From NCBI GenBank assembly GCA_963837155.1, contig CAWIMB010000001.1, positions 496,001 to 560,000 of the forward strand: a stretch of 64,000 bases of DNA. The letters run 5' to 3'. The notes beneath the pieces were generated by a model, which did not search any database, was not told the DNA's origin, and worked only from the letters and a program-made list of their open reading frames with translations. The translations under genes and the position numbers were made by a program. Origin of the DNA: DASQHW01 sp963837155. Lineage in GTDB: Bacteria; Actinomycetota; Acidimicrobiia; IMCC26256; PALSA-610. Below are positions 1-8,472 of this stretch, piece after piece (the stretch's first letter is position 1; each line of letters opens with the position of its first letter).

Positions 1-601
1 CGCCGAACACGAGATTGGCACCGTCGACGCGATCGGCCACGCCGAGCTCGTCGCGGATGCGCAGCAGTACGGCCGCAGCCATGTACCCACCCGCCGACTC
101 GCCGCCGATGAGCACGCGGTCGGTGCCGAACTCCGCCCCGCCGTGCTCGAGAAGCCAGCGGGCGACGACCATGCCGTCATCGGGACCGGCGGGATACGGA
201 TGCTCGGGAGCCAATCGGTAGTCGACGGAGATGACCGCCATGTGATGGCGACGCGACACATCGCGATTGCCCAAGTCGTTCATCATCGGATGCCCGAGCA
301 TCATGCCGCCACCGTGGAAGTGCAGGTAGACCACGCGTGCTTGCCCTTCGGGAAGGAACGCCCGGCACGGAATTCCGTCGATCACGCGCTCTTGCGCCTC
401 CGGCACGGGCACATACGTCACCGCGAAGCGCTCTCGTTGAGCACGGGCGCGTTCGATGGGATCGGCAGACGGGGGTGCGGCCGTCCGGCCGAGGATCTCG
501 TTGATGGCATCGAGCCCGCCGGCGACACACGCGCGTGCTTCCGCGCGCATCGCGTCGACCTCGGCCGGCCAGAGTTGGAGACTGCCGTCAGTCAGGGTCA
601 T
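1..601 (-). CDS. Alpha/beta hydrolase, hormone-sensitive-lipase type esterase (partial)
   Basis: Carboxylester hydrolase of the HSL/family IV type. The frame is open from an ATG at 601 down to base 1, so about 200 N-terminal residues are visible and the C-terminus is outside the window. The oxyanion-hole motif HGGG lies at about residues 96-99 and the nucleophile elbow GESAGG at 167-172 (Ser169), the usual spacing for the family. The catalytic Asp and His would be in the missing part. No signal peptide is seen, so it is probably cytosolic. The natural substrate cannot be told. It diverges from the ECF operon that starts at 723. Confidence 0.85.
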   Translation of the reverse strand, partial: MTLTDGSLQLWPAEVDAMRAEARACVAGGLDAINEILGRTAAPPSADPIERARAQRERFAVTYVPVPEAQERVIDGIPCRAFLPEGQARVVYLHFHGGGMMLGHPMMNDLGNRDVSRRHHMAVISVDYRLAPEHPYPAGPDDGMVVARWLLEHGGAEFGTDRVLIGGESAGGYMAAAVLLRIRDELGVADRVDGANLVFG

Positions 602-649
602 GAGCGCGATCGTGCCCCGAGGCGGCGCTCGGGCGCACGTCCGCGTGGT

Positions 650-678
650 CTCAACCTTTTCGTGGCTTCCGGCATCTA
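650..678 (+). promoter_or_regulatory. Probable ECF-sigma promoter of the 723-2495 operon
   Basis: The 12-mer CTCAACCTTTTC at 650-661 recurs exactly at 2501-2512, upstream of the secreted-protein gene at 2587. In both places 17 bases separate the CAACC core from an ATC(T/C) element (674 here, 2525 there). A CAAC-type -35 is typical of ECF sigma factors, and an ECF sigma gene lies in this operon, so autoregulation is the likely meaning (inference). Confidence 0.55.
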
Positions 679-722
679 TACCGATATGGAAGGGTGGCAC
701 CCATCCGCGCGGAAACTCTCTG

Positions 723-1970
723 ATGGATAACGACGATCTCGAGACCACGCTGCGTCACGGGCTCCAGGAGCTCGCGAACGATGCTCCGCGCGGCGACGGC
801 CTCTGGGAAACCACGTCGGGGATGATCGCCATCCAGCGCGAGCAGGAGCCGCCCGCGCCGGAGGAGAAGTCGGGACCGGGCGAGCAGCCACCCAAGCGGC
901 GCGGGCCCGGTTTCGGTCTCGGCATCGTCGTCGGGCTGCTCATCGCGGCGGTGGTGGCCGCGGCGGTGATCGCCGTCCTCCTGCTGCGCGATTCCGACGA
1001 CAAGCGCGGCATCGAGGTCACGAAGCCGAAGCCCAAGACGACGATCTCGACGCCCACGCGCGGCCGGGCGAACCCGAACGCCGGCCCGAAGCCCGGCCCG
1101 GAGACATCTGCGCTCATGCGCCCCGGCCCCATCCCGGCGGCCGACGTCTTGTTCAACGACTACTCCAACGCGCGCATCGTCGTCGCCGATACCACGCTCG
1201 ACGAGGTCGGGCTGATCGTTCCGAGCAGCGACGCGACCTGGCGGGCAGTGCAGCTTTCGCCCGACCGCACCCATCTCTTCGTCGCCAAGACGTCGGAGGC
1301 CAACGGATGCGACGAGCTCTGGGACCTGGATCTGCAGACCCAAGTGCTGCGCGTCGTCGTCGAGCGGGCCGACATCGTCGGATTGTCGCCCGATGGTGTG
1401 AAGGCGGTCGTGCAGTGGGACGCGACCTGCGCCCAACTCGCAGGGCAGCCCTCCGGCCAAGTTGCGATGCGTGATCTCGCGACCAAGCGCGACGTCGTCC
1501 TCCCGGAGCTCTCAGGCGGCGGACAGGTCAACGTGGCGTGGAGTCCCGATGGTGCCCGGCTTGCAGCCGAGCCGTATGGGACCCACCACGTCGTTGTGTA
1601 CGACGTCCAGGGCCGGCGCTTCACGGAATTCGACCGTCCGATCTCGAGCCAGGACGGCCTCGGATGGACGGCCGACGGCCTGATCCTCGTCGACCTCGGC
1701 AACGACAAGACCGCGGTGCTGCGGACGTACGACTCGGGCACCGGGCGTGCGATCGGTGAAATCGCGCGCGTCCCGCAGGTTCGTGTGGGCGGCAACCACG
1801 GCCCGCTCGTGACGCCGCAGGTCACCGCGATCCGGGACAGCTCCGGTCGCACATTCATCGAGGTCGGCGGCGGCGCCGACGCGCTCGTCTACGGCCAGGT
1901 TCGGGTCGTCGACCACGGGCGCGCGCGAGTCGTCAGAGACGGCTGGTTCAGCCGCGAATTCGTGGGCTGA
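723..1970 (+). CDS. Membrane-anchored TolB/WD40-like beta-propeller protein, probable anti-sigma partner
   Basis: A 415-residue protein with a short acidic cytoplasmic N-terminus (about 60 residues), one transmembrane helix (about residues 63-87, preceded by KRRG) and a large extracytoplasmic domain with propeller-like repeats such as SPDR, SPDG and WSPDGARLAAE. The ATG at 723 was chosen because the open frame upstream has no ribosome site and overlaps the divergent promoter. It is followed after 3 bases by an ECF sigma gene, so it probably senses a signal outside the cell and holds the sigma factor at the membrane. Partner-first order is unusual; sigma genes normally come first. No zinc anti-sigma motif is seen, so the anti-sigma role is inferred from position and topology. 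Confidence 0.6.
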   Translation: MDNDDLETTLRHGLQELANDAPRGDGLWETTSGMIAIQREQEPPAPEEKSGPGEQPPKRRGPGFGLGIVVGLLIAAVVAAAVIAVLLLRDSDDKRGIEVTKPKPKTTISTPTRGRANPNAGPKPGPETSALMRPGPIPAADVLFNDYSNARIVVADTTLDEVGLIVPSSDATWRAVQLSPDRTHLFVAKTSEANGCDELWDLDLQTQVLRVVVERADIVGLSPDGVKAVVQWDATCAQLAGQPSGQVAMRDLATKRDVVLPELSGGGQVNVAWSPDGARLAAEPYGTHHVVVYDVQGRRFTEFDRPISSQDGLGWTADGLILVDLGNDKTAVLRTYDSGTGRAIGEIARVPQVRVGGNHGPLVTPQVTAIRDSSGRTFIEVGGGADALVYGQVRVVDHGRARVVRDGWFSREFVG

Positions 1971-1973
1971 GCG

Positions 1974-2495
1974 ATGCTTCCCGACGCCCGGCGCGACACG
2001 ATGGCCGAGTTCGCGGAGTTCTTCGAGAACCAGCGGCGACGGGCGTTGCGGCTCGCCTATGTCATGTGCGGCGATGCGGGCAACGCGGAGGAAGTCGTCG
2101 CGGAATCGTTCGCTCGGATGTATCCCGCATGGCAAGAGGGTCGCATCGAAGAGCCGGTTGCCTATCTTCGACGCACGATCGCGAACCAAGTGCGCGGGGG
2201 CTGGCGCCACAAGGACGTCGAGCGCAGGTACGAGGCGCGCCTGCAAGTGATGTGGGCGTCCGGCGCGCCGCCAATGGACGACGCCTTGGTTGCGCGTGAC
2301 GCGGTGGCTGTCGCGATGGCGTCGCTGCCGCCGAAGCAACGGGCGGTTATCGCGTTGCGATATCTCGAAGACTTGTCGGAAGCTGAGACCGCGTCGATCC
2401 TCGATGTGAGCGTCGGAACGGTCAAGTCGCACGCCTCGCGTGGTCTCGAACGGCTGCGCGCCGTGCTCGCCGGAAGCAACGACGAAGACGCCTGA
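1974..2495 (+). CDS. ECF RNA polymerase sigma factor, SigE-family type
   Basis: A 173-residue sigma factor with only regions 2 and 4. Region 2 (about residues 10-75) includes the segment around RLAYVMCGDAGNAEEVV, the promoter-melting/-10 reading part. Region 4 (about 105-165) includes LPPKQRAVIALRYLEDLSE and the helix-turn-helix VSVGTVKSHASRGL, which reads the -35. It starts 3 bases after the membrane protein stop and is translationally linked to it; an internal ATG at 2001 is a possible alternative start. Its probable targets are the two identical upstream motifs at 650 and 2501. Confidence 0.9.
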   Translation: MLPDARRDTMAEFAEFFENQRRRALRLAYVMCGDAGNAEEVVAESFARMYPAWQEGRIEEPVAYLRRTIANQVRGGWRHKDVERRYEARLQVMWASGAPPMDDALVARDAVAVAMASLPPKQRAVIALRYLEDLSEAETASILDVSVGTVKSHASRGLERLRAVLAGSNDEDA

Positions 2496-2500
2496 ACGCG

Positions 2501-2529
2501 CTCAACCTTTTCACCTGCACACCCATCCT
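2501..2529 (+). promoter_or_regulatory. Second copy of the ECF promoter motif
   Basis: CTCAACCTTTTC at 2501-2512 is identical to 650-661 and has the same 17-base spacing from the CAACC core to ATCC at 2525. It lies immediately after the sigma gene and about 60 bases before the start of the gene at 2587, suggesting that gene is a direct target of the ECF factor. Confidence 0.55.
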
Positions 2530-2586
2530 TGTTCTTGTAACGACCAACAAGGGGCCGCGGGAAGCGGCAGGGGGAAGGACCGGGCG

Positions 2587-3711
2587 ATGAAGAAGATTGT
2601 TCTTGGTGGTGTCGCGCTCGCGGGCGTGTTGACCGCCGCGATAGTCACTGCGGCGGCCGTGCAAAGCAGCCCGCGGCACTCGGACTCGACGAAACCGAAG
2701 ACCACCGTGCCTCAGCGACAGCACAAGGCAAAGGCAACAACGACCACACGGCCGTCAACGGCGACTTCTTCGACGTCGACGACACGACCGGCGCCGGTCG
2801 ATCCGATGGCCGGCGTCGCAATGCTCGGTATGCAAGGCCGCCGGATCGTGACGATCGACGCCCAAGGGAGTGAGCTCCGGACGATCGTCACCGCCTACGC
2901 GGATCGCATCGTGACCGACGCACAACTGATGCGCGACCACCAAACGATCTGGTACCGCACGGCGCGGGACTACAACTTGCCGTCCGACCAGACGACGTAC
3001 AATTGCAGCGACATTGTCCGCCTCAACCTCGCGACGAACGCGCGCACGGTCATTGCCCACGCGGACGCGTTTAGCGTCGCCGCCGACGGCAATCGCGTCG
3101 TGCTCTCCGGGGTGCGAGGCGATTCGACGTGCTCGTCGACTGCGTGGACACCGGGGATCAACGTGGTGCGAGACGTCTCGACCGGTGCGCAGTCGACGAT
3201 CAACGGCGCGTTCGAGCGTTTCGCGATCTCACCGGGCGGTCACGTGCTGGTTGCGAACCACTGCCCCGACGAAGGTGACTGCCGCATCCCCCTGTGGTCA
3301 GGGTTGGTGCCGGGAACGCTCGGCGGGCCGGTGACGATGGCGCCGATCAACGACCAGAAGCTGTCGTTCCTCGACTTGGTGTCACGCAACGACGGGCTCT
3401 ACGCAATCGTCGACAAGCACGTGCAGGAGTGCGGATGCAGCGGACGTGGCGATCGCTTCGACCGTGACGTTTCGATCCGGCGCTTGTCCTGGTACGACCT
3501 CGACGGCGCGGGAACGGAGCTGTTCACCGTGCAGGGACCGTTCTCCGTCAGGTACATCGTGCCGTCGGCGGCCGGTCTGTACGCGGTCGCCGGCGAGAAC
3601 GTCAATGCGTTGCCGGCGCTGTTCCGCCTCGACTCGGGCGGCGTGCACAAGGTCCGCACGCTTCCAACCGAAGGCCTCCCCTCGTTCGCACCGATTCCGC
3701 CGCTGGGCTGA
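2587..3711 (+). CDS. Exported beta-propeller-like protein with Thr/Ser-rich linker
   Basis: A 374-residue protein starting at ATG 2587 behind a GGGGGAAGG ribosome site. Residues 1-25 form a signal peptide or N-terminal anchor (MKKIVLGGVALAGVLTAAIV). A Thr/Ser/Pro/Lys-rich linker (about 30-75) and a globular domain with paired cysteines follow, including CGCSG near residue 283. It resembles the outer domain of the membrane protein at 723, with similar order and repeat style, so it may be a secreted sensor or decoy of the same system (inference). A strong terminator follows at 3736. Confidence 0.65.
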   Translation: MKKIVLGGVALAGVLTAAIVTAAAVQSSPRHSDSTKPKTTVPQRQHKAKATTTTRPSTATSSTSTTRPAPVDPMAGVAMLGMQGRRIVTIDAQGSELRTIVTAYADRIVTDAQLMRDHQTIWYRTARDYNLPSDQTTYNCSDIVRLNLATNARTVIAHADAFSVAADGNRVVLSGVRGDSTCSSTAWTPGINVVRDVSTGAQSTINGAFERFAISPGGHVLVANHCPDEGDCRIPLWSGLVPGTLGGPVTMAPINDQKLSFLDLVSRNDGLYAIVDKHVQECGCSGRGDRFDRDVSIRRLSWYDLDGAGTELFTVQGPFSVRYIVPSAAGLYAVAGENVNALPALFRLDSGGVHKVRTLPTEGLPSFAPIPPLG

Positions 3712-3735
3712 CCACCAACGGCATCGCGTCACCGG

Positions 3736-3772
3736 ACGCCGTCGTGACCCCTGCGGTCACGACGGCGTTTTG
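3736..3772 (+). terminator. Rho-independent terminator after the 2587 gene
   Basis: A perfect 14-bp stem (3736-3749 pairs with 3755-3768) with a 5-base loop CCTGC is followed by TTTGG. It closes the ECF locus on the plus strand and sits just before the stop of the convergent gene at 3776. Confidence 0.85.
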
Positions 3773-3775
3773 GTG

Positions 3776-5644
3776 TCAGTGATCGAGAATCGTTCCGGTT
3801 CCCGTCGCGCGGAACACCGTCACACCCGCGGGATCGACGCCATTGAGCGTGACCGTGAACGTCTTGTTCTCGCCCGACTCACCGTTGGGGTAGATCGGCG
3901 TCACGATGTTCCGCAGCCACGTCCCTCGGCCGAACTCCAAGGCGCCGCTGAGCGAACCGCCGAAGTCGCCTCCGCCGGCTGGTGTCGCGCTGTAGGTCGC
4001 GGAACCGGGTGTGACCGTGTAGGACACGGTGAACGACTTCGGCGCGCGCGCCGTGAGCGCGACCGGCAGCACGAGGTCCTGTTGTCCGCCTCCACTCCGC
4101 ACGACCGCAGCATCGCCGATGCCGATCGCCGCGCTCCCCGTTCCGCCGTCATCGTTCAGCACAGTTCCAGTGCCGGTCGCACGACCGAGCGCGTAACCGG
4201 CGGGTGGGCTCGACAGTGTGACGCTGAACGTCTCATCGGGTTCGACCGAGGTGTCGCCGTAGACGGACGCAGAGACGGTCTTCGAGATCGAACCCTTCTT
4301 GAAGGAGACCGATCCGGTCGCAGATTTCACGTCCACGCCGTTCTTTTTGCTCTTACCGGCCATCGCGGTCACGCCTGCGATCGCGTAGTGAACCGAAACC
4401 GACTTCGTCGCGGGTGTCGAAAGCGAGACCGTGAACGTCATCTTCCGCGTGCCGGTGTCGCCCTCGAGCATCTTCTGATCACCAACCGACACTGTCGGTG
4501 CGACGCTCTGCACGAGCTTCGACACAGTGCCGTCGAGAGCCGCCACGTAGAGCTCGCCGCTCGGATCCTCGCCGAACGTCGTCGGCTGGTCGAGACTCTG
4601 TGTGAACACACGCTGATCCGGATCGGCGTATGCGGCGATGTTCGACTTGCAGAGGTCGGTATATACATACGCGCCGTTCAGGTTCGCGATCGCCGAACCT
4701 CGATAGACGAATCCGCCGATCACCGCGCAATAGCCGTCGCTGTGCGTGAGTTCGAAGCGCGGGTCTTGCCCGCCGGGTGGTTGTGCTCCGCCCTGGTAGG
4801 GATGGAAGCCCTCGCGCAGGTTCCAACTCCAGTTGGTTCCCTTAGCACCCGCGGCCGCGACATCGACCTCTTCGTACAAGCCCTGACCAACGTCGGCGAT
4901 GTAGAGCTCGCCGGTCAAACGATCGAAGGTGAATCGCCACGGGTTGCGCAATCCGTACATCCAGATCTCGCCACGGTGACCCGACTGACCGAAGAACGGA
5001 TTGTCGGACGGAATGGTGTACGGCAGGCTCGCCGACGGGGTGGGGTCGATGCGCAGGATCTTGCCGAGCAACGAGTTGACGTTCTGGCCGTTGAGGTCGG
5101 GGTCGCCCGCGCCACCACCGTCACCGGTGCCGATGTAGAGCTTGCCGTCGGGTCCGGTGACGACCTCGCCGCCGTTGTGGTTGGAGCGTGGATGGTTGAT
5201 CGAGAGCAATTCTCGAGGACTCGTCGCAATGTCGCCCGACATCGTGTACTCGACGATGCGAATGACGCTCGTGGGATCGACATAGTCGACGTACAGCTTC
5301 GTACCGTCGGGCGAGAACGCGATGCCGAGCAGCCCCTGCTCGTCGCCGCCTGCGACGGACACGGTCAGCACCGCTGTTGGCGATACGACGCCGGCGGTGC
5401 TGATGATGCGCACCTTTCCCGTCTTTTCCGCGACGTACATGCGCGCGTCATTGTGGCGCCACGTGATCGCAACCGGGCTCGACAACCCGGACGCGAACGG
5501 GACGACATCGAGTTGCACCCCCGACAAGTCGGGCGGTGCTGCCGTCGCAGGCGAACTGCCAACAGCAGCGACAGCGATGCCGGCACACATGACGATGCCG
5601 GCAAACAGCGCCGGCAACCGACGCGAACGAAGCGTGCGTTCCAC
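3776..5644 (-). CDS. PQQ-type glucose/sorbosone dehydrogenase with two Calx-beta domains
   Basis: A secreted 622-residue protein. The start is GTG at 5644 because GGAGGAGG lies about 9 bases upstream; the frame runs further up only as overlap with the next gene. The signal peptide covers about residues 1-33, ending in ATAAPP. Residues 40-370 form the soluble aldose/sorbosone dehydrogenase propeller, with family stretches such as GLLGIAFSPDG, HNGGEVVTGPDGKLYIGTGDGG and YGLRNPWRFTFD. Two Calx-beta domains follow, seen from EPDETFSVTLSSP and GTGTVLNDDGG. Calx-beta domains bind calcium and often mediate surface attachment. The expected role is periplasmic or extracellular sugar oxidation with PQQ; no PQQ synthesis genes are in the window. 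Confidence 0.88.
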   Translation of the reverse strand: MERTLRSRRLPALFAGIVMCAGIAVAAVGSSPATAAPPDLSGVQLDVVPFASGLSSPVAITWRHNDARMYVAEKTGKVRIISTAGVVSPTAVLTVSVAGGDEQGLLGIAFSPDGTKLYVDYVDPTSVIRIVEYTMSGDIATSPRELLSINHPRSNHNGGEVVTGPDGKLYIGTGDGGGAGDPDLNGQNVNSLLGKILRIDPTPSASLPYTIPSDNPFFGQSGHRGEIWMYGLRNPWRFTFDRLTGELYIADVGQGLYEEVDVAAAGAKGTNWSWNLREGFHPYQGGAQPPGGQDPRFELTHSDGYCAVIGGFVYRGSAIANLNGAYVYTDLCKSNIAAYADPDQRVFTQSLDQPTTFGEDPSGELYVAALDGTVSKLVQSVAPTVSVGDQKMLEGDTGTRKMTFTVSLSTPATKSVSVHYAIAGVTAMAGKSKKNGVDVKSATGSVSFKKGSISKTVSASVYGDTSVEPDETFSVTLSSPPAGYALGRATGTGTVLNDDGGTGSAAIGIGDAAVVRSGGGQQDLVLPVALTARAPKSFTVSYTVTPGSATYSATPAGGGDFGGSLSGALEFGRGTWLRNIVTPIYPNGESGENKTFTVTLNGVDPAGVTVFRATGTGTILDH

Positions 5645-5750
5645 TACGAGCCCTCCTCCACCGAACGGTGAGGTCGAGGGAACCCGGTCTACCTCACGTC
5701 CCTCCGCCCCGGCGACCGTGACGGACGATGCATCGGCGGGGCGAGCACTT

Positions 5751-6638
5751 TCACCGGACTTGAGCAATGCGGTCGTCTCGCGGCGCGACCGCTCCGGGGT
5801 GTGCAATCGCAGCGAGCGCTTCGACGCCGTCGACGAGACGCGGTCCCGGGCGTACAACGATGCCATCGGCGTCGATCGCCCACACCGGGATACCAGCAGG
5901 AAGGTTGCCCGTATCGACGAGCTCGCGCGCCAGGTCTGCCGCGGCATCGAGGTAGTAGCCGCACGGAGCGACGACGACGATGTCCGGCGCGCTGTCGTGC
6001 AGCTCGGCCCAGTCGATGCGCCGCGATCGTTCTCCGGACGTGCCGAGCGCGCTGACCGCGCCGGCGGCTGTGACCATGTCCGGAACCCAGTGGCCGGCCG
6101 AGAACGGCGGATCGGTCCATTCGAGCATCGCGACGCGCGGCCTGGGCAACGGAGCGACCGCGAGGGCTACGTCCCCGAGACGGCGGCGCAGTTGCTCGAC
6201 GAGATCGGTGGCACGCTGTTCGTTGGTTGTGGCCGCACCGACGGTGAGGATCGACTGCAGCACCTCATCGAGGGTCATCGGGTCGATCGTGAGCACCTCG
6301 GCGCGGCACCCGAGATGCGCGAGGGCACCTTCCACATTGCTGACGTCCACCGCGCACACGGCGCAGAGATCCTGGGTGACGACGAGATCCGGATCGAGCG
6401 CACGCAACGCGCCCTCGTCGAGACGGTAGAGGTCTTCACCGTCGGTGATGCGCGCGCGTACGACAGCGTCGATCTCCGCGGGCGTCAGTCCGGCCGGCAA
6501 CGCCGTGTTCGAGACGATGCGACAATGGCGCGCCTCGGCCGGATAGTCACACTCGAACGTGACACCAACGACGTCGTCGCCCACGCCAACGGCAAACAAC
6601 ACCTCGGTTGCGGACGGCAAGAGCGACACGATGCGCAC
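5751..6638 (-). CDS. BtuF-type cobalamin-binding protein (helical-backbone metal receptor)
   Basis: A 295-residue protein opening with MRIVSLLPSATEVLFAVG, the hallmark of BtuF-like vitamin-B12-binding proteins, followed by ITDGEDLYRLDEGALRALDPDL and the family's TQDLCAVCAV segment. It has no signal peptide, as is usual for the cytosolic cobalamin-binding members found alone in actinobacteria, so it may not be part of an importer. It lies in a same-strand run with the methyltransferase at 6663 (24-base gap) and the sugar dehydrogenase at 3776. Confidence 0.85.
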   Translation of the reverse strand: MRIVSLLPSATEVLFAVGVGDDVVGVTFECDYPAEARHCRIVSNTALPAGLTPAEIDAVVRARITDGEDLYRLDEGALRALDPDLVVTQDLCAVCAVDVSNVEGALAHLGCRAEVLTIDPMTLDEVLQSILTVGAATTNEQRATDLVEQLRRRLGDVALAVAPLPRPRVAMLEWTDPPFSAGHWVPDMVTAAGAVSALGTSGERSRRIDWAELHDSAPDIVVVAPCGYYLDAAADLARELVDTGNLPAGIPVWAIDADGIVVRPGPRLVDGVEALAAIAHPGAVAPRDDRIAQVR

Positions 6639-6662
6639 ATCACGCAGGCTACAGATTCCGAG

Positions 6663-7223
6663 CTAGCGCACCGCGTGCGCCGCCCAACCGAACTCGTTGA
6701 ATCGCACGGCGACCGAGTCGAAGCCGGCTGCGCGCATGCGTCCCTCTACGGTCTTCGGGTCCACCGGGTTGTAGATGTCGTCGGTGTGCAGGGCAGCAAG
6801 GTCGTCACTCGCGACGCTGTCAGACGCGACGAACGTGGCTCCGCGCTGCAACACTCGGGCAACTTCGGCGAAGAGGCGGTCCTGCAGCTCGCCGGTCGGT
6901 ACGTGGTGGAGCATCGTGAAGGACACCGCCCCGGTGAACCGTCCGTCTTCGAAGGGCATCGCAGTGGCGTCGGCGTGCACGACCTCGACATTCGTGTCCG
7001 CGAGGCGCGCGCGCAGAGCCGACGCGAGCTCTTCGTCGATCTCAACCGCCGTCAGGTGCGGAAGTTCGGCACGCAAGAGATCGGTCGTCGATCCCGGTCC
7101 CGGTCCGACCTCGAGCACGTCGGCACCGAGGTCCACACCCGCGAGCGCATACGGGAAAATGAGGTCGCGCAGGATCCCGCGCCATTCGTCACTCGCCAGG
7201 ATCTCGAGATGTTCGGCGTTCAT
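6663..7223 (-). CDS. Class I SAM-dependent methyltransferase
   Basis: A 186-residue Rossmann methyltransferase starting at ATG 7223 (MNAEHLEIL). The SAM-binding motif I is VLEVGPGPGSTT, the acidic loop ending motif II is AVEID, and the post-motif HADATAMPFED and SFTMLHHV complete the ubiquinone/menaquinone-methylase-like pattern. The acceptor is unknown. The frame is open upstream into the divergent AraC gene, but that part has no family similarity. It is probably co-transcribed with the BtuF-like gene. Confidence 0.85.
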   Translation of the reverse strand: MNAEHLEILASDEWRGILRDLIFPYALAGVDLGADVLEVGPGPGSTTDLLRAELPHLTAVEIDEELASALRARLADTNVEVVHADATAMPFEDGRFTGAVSFTMLHHVPTGELQDRLFAEVARVLQRGATFVASDSVASDDLAALHTDDIYNPVDPKTVEGRMRAAGFDSVAVRFNEFGWAAHAVR

Positions 7224-7277
7224 CGTCGCACCGTATTGAGGATCGCTACGCGCCGGAACCCCGTAGCCTGACGTTCG

Positions 7278-8033
7278 ATGTCGCGAGACGGACAGACGAC
7301 GTCTGAGCGTGGGATGCCGCCGGCATTGACCGTGAGCCTGGCGCCGAACGCCGGCTTCGATTGGCACTCCCACGACCACCATCAGCTGGCGCTCGCGACT
7401 CAAGGCGTGCTCACGATGGCCGTCGATGACACCGCGTGGGTGCTGCCCCGGTCACGAGCGCTCTGGATCCCGGCGGGCATTCGCCACTCGGTCACCGCCG
7501 ACGGCGAGACGCGCATGGTGAGTGTGTACATCCCGCCCGCTCGGTGTCCGCTCGATTGGGCGCGGCCGACCGTGGTCGACGCGGGCGGGCTGCTCGGAGA
7601 GCTCGTCGTGTATCTCTGCCGGACCGACCTCGCCGATGCCGAACGGCAACGGGGCGAGGCGGTGCTGTGGGATCAAATGCGTCCGCTGCCTGCGACCGCG
7701 CTCACGTTGCCGATGCCAGTCGATGAACGCACTCGCCAAGTAGCGGAGGGGATTCTGGCGGACGTCACCGACGGCCGTGCGCTCGACGAGTGGGGTCGCA
7801 CCGTTGGTTCAAGTGAACGCACGCTTGCCCGCTTGTTCGTCACCGAAACGGGCCTGAGCTTCGCGTGGTGGCGCACGACGGCTCGTCTTGCGGCCGCGCT
7901 CCGGCTGATCGCCGCGGGGATGAGTGCGAGTGCGGTCGCGTATCGAGTTGGGTACGCGACGCCGAGCGCATTCGTGGCGGCCTTCCGTCGCGAGATCGGC
8001 ACGACGCCGGCCGAGTACTTCCGCACGCACTGA
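7278..8033 (+). CDS. AraC-family transcriptional regulator
   Basis: A 251-residue regulator. The N-terminal cupin (about residues 15-100) has WHSHDHHQLALATQG and WIPAGIRHSV, where the histidines could bind a ligand or metal. The C-terminal AraC double helix-turn-helix (about 150-250) includes SERTLARLF, RLIAAGMSASAVAYRVGY and FRREIGTTPAEYF. Start ATG 7278 lies 8 bases after a TAGCCT -10-like hexamer with no Shine-Dalgarno, so the mRNA may be leaderless. It is divergent from the methyltransferase operon, a plausible target. Confidence 0.88.
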   Translation: MSRDGQTTSERGMPPALTVSLAPNAGFDWHSHDHHQLALATQGVLTMAVDDTAWVLPRSRALWIPAGIRHSVTADGETRMVSVYIPPARCPLDWARPTVVDAGGLLGELVVYLCRTDLADAERQRGEAVLWDQMRPLPATALTLPMPVDERTRQVAEGILADVTDGRALDEWGRTVGSSERTLARLFVTETGLSFAWWRTTARLAAALRLIAAGMSASAVAYRVGYATPSAFVAAFRREIGTTPAEYFRTH

Positions 8034-8055
8034 GCCGACGCATCAACCGCGCTCG

Positions 8056-8472
8056 TCAGCGTTCTCCGACCGGTCCGAGCAGCGGCTTGATGTCCACGAT
8101 CGGAGTCTTGTCGAGTGCCTCGAGATTCCGGACGCGAATTCTGGTGTCTTCGATCGCAAGGATCTGCACGTGGTGCAGTCCGATCGGGTTGGGCCGGTCG
8201 GGAGATCGCGTGCTGAAGACGCCCCGCCGGGGAGCGTCCTGTTCGCCGCGGGGATGCACGAGCAGTACGTCACGGTCCGCCCGATCAAGCCACGTCAGCA
8301 CGATGACCTCGCCGCCGACTTCCAGGTCACGGATCGCGGGACGCATCGTCGGGCGCAACACGAGCCATGCGTCAGGTGCGCCTTCGTCACCTTGCTTGGG
8401 CGCGGCGTCACGGTCGACGAGCGGTGATTCGACGAAGCCGATCGGACGTATGACGTAGGGAGTGTCAGTCAT
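8056..8472 (-). CDS. trmO: tRNA (N6-threonylcarbamoyladenosine37-N6)-methyltransferase TrmO family
   Basis: A 138-residue protein of the TsaA/YaeB/TrmO fold. It shows the N-terminal IRPIGFVESP, the central LLVHPRGEQ and the diagnostic GVFSTRSPDRPNPIGL, which forms part of the SAM-binding beta-barrel. Family members N6-methylate the t6A37 base of tRNA-Thr. The C-terminal extension present in the E. coli enzyme is missing, as in archaeal and many actinobacterial versions. ATG 8472 overlaps the stop of the upstream kinase gene (ATGA), so the two are translationally coupled. Confidence 0.85.
   Translation of the reverse strand: MTDTPYVIRPIGFVESPLVDRDAAPKQGDEGAPDAWLVLRPTMRPAIRDLEVGGEVIVLTWLDRADRDVLLVHPRGEQDAPRRGVFSTRSPDRPNPIGLHHVQILAIEDTRIRVRNLEALDKTPIVDIKPLLGPVGER

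Noticed and set aside
456..722. N-terminal extension of the membrane propeller protein
   Set aside because: Overlaps the divergent promoter and ECF motif, lacks a ribosome site and reads as low-complexity.
3446..5671. Long plus-strand open frame (741 codons) opposite the sugar dehydrogenase
   Set aside because: Arg-rich, motif-free translation antisense to a gene with clear domains; a GC-driven shadow.
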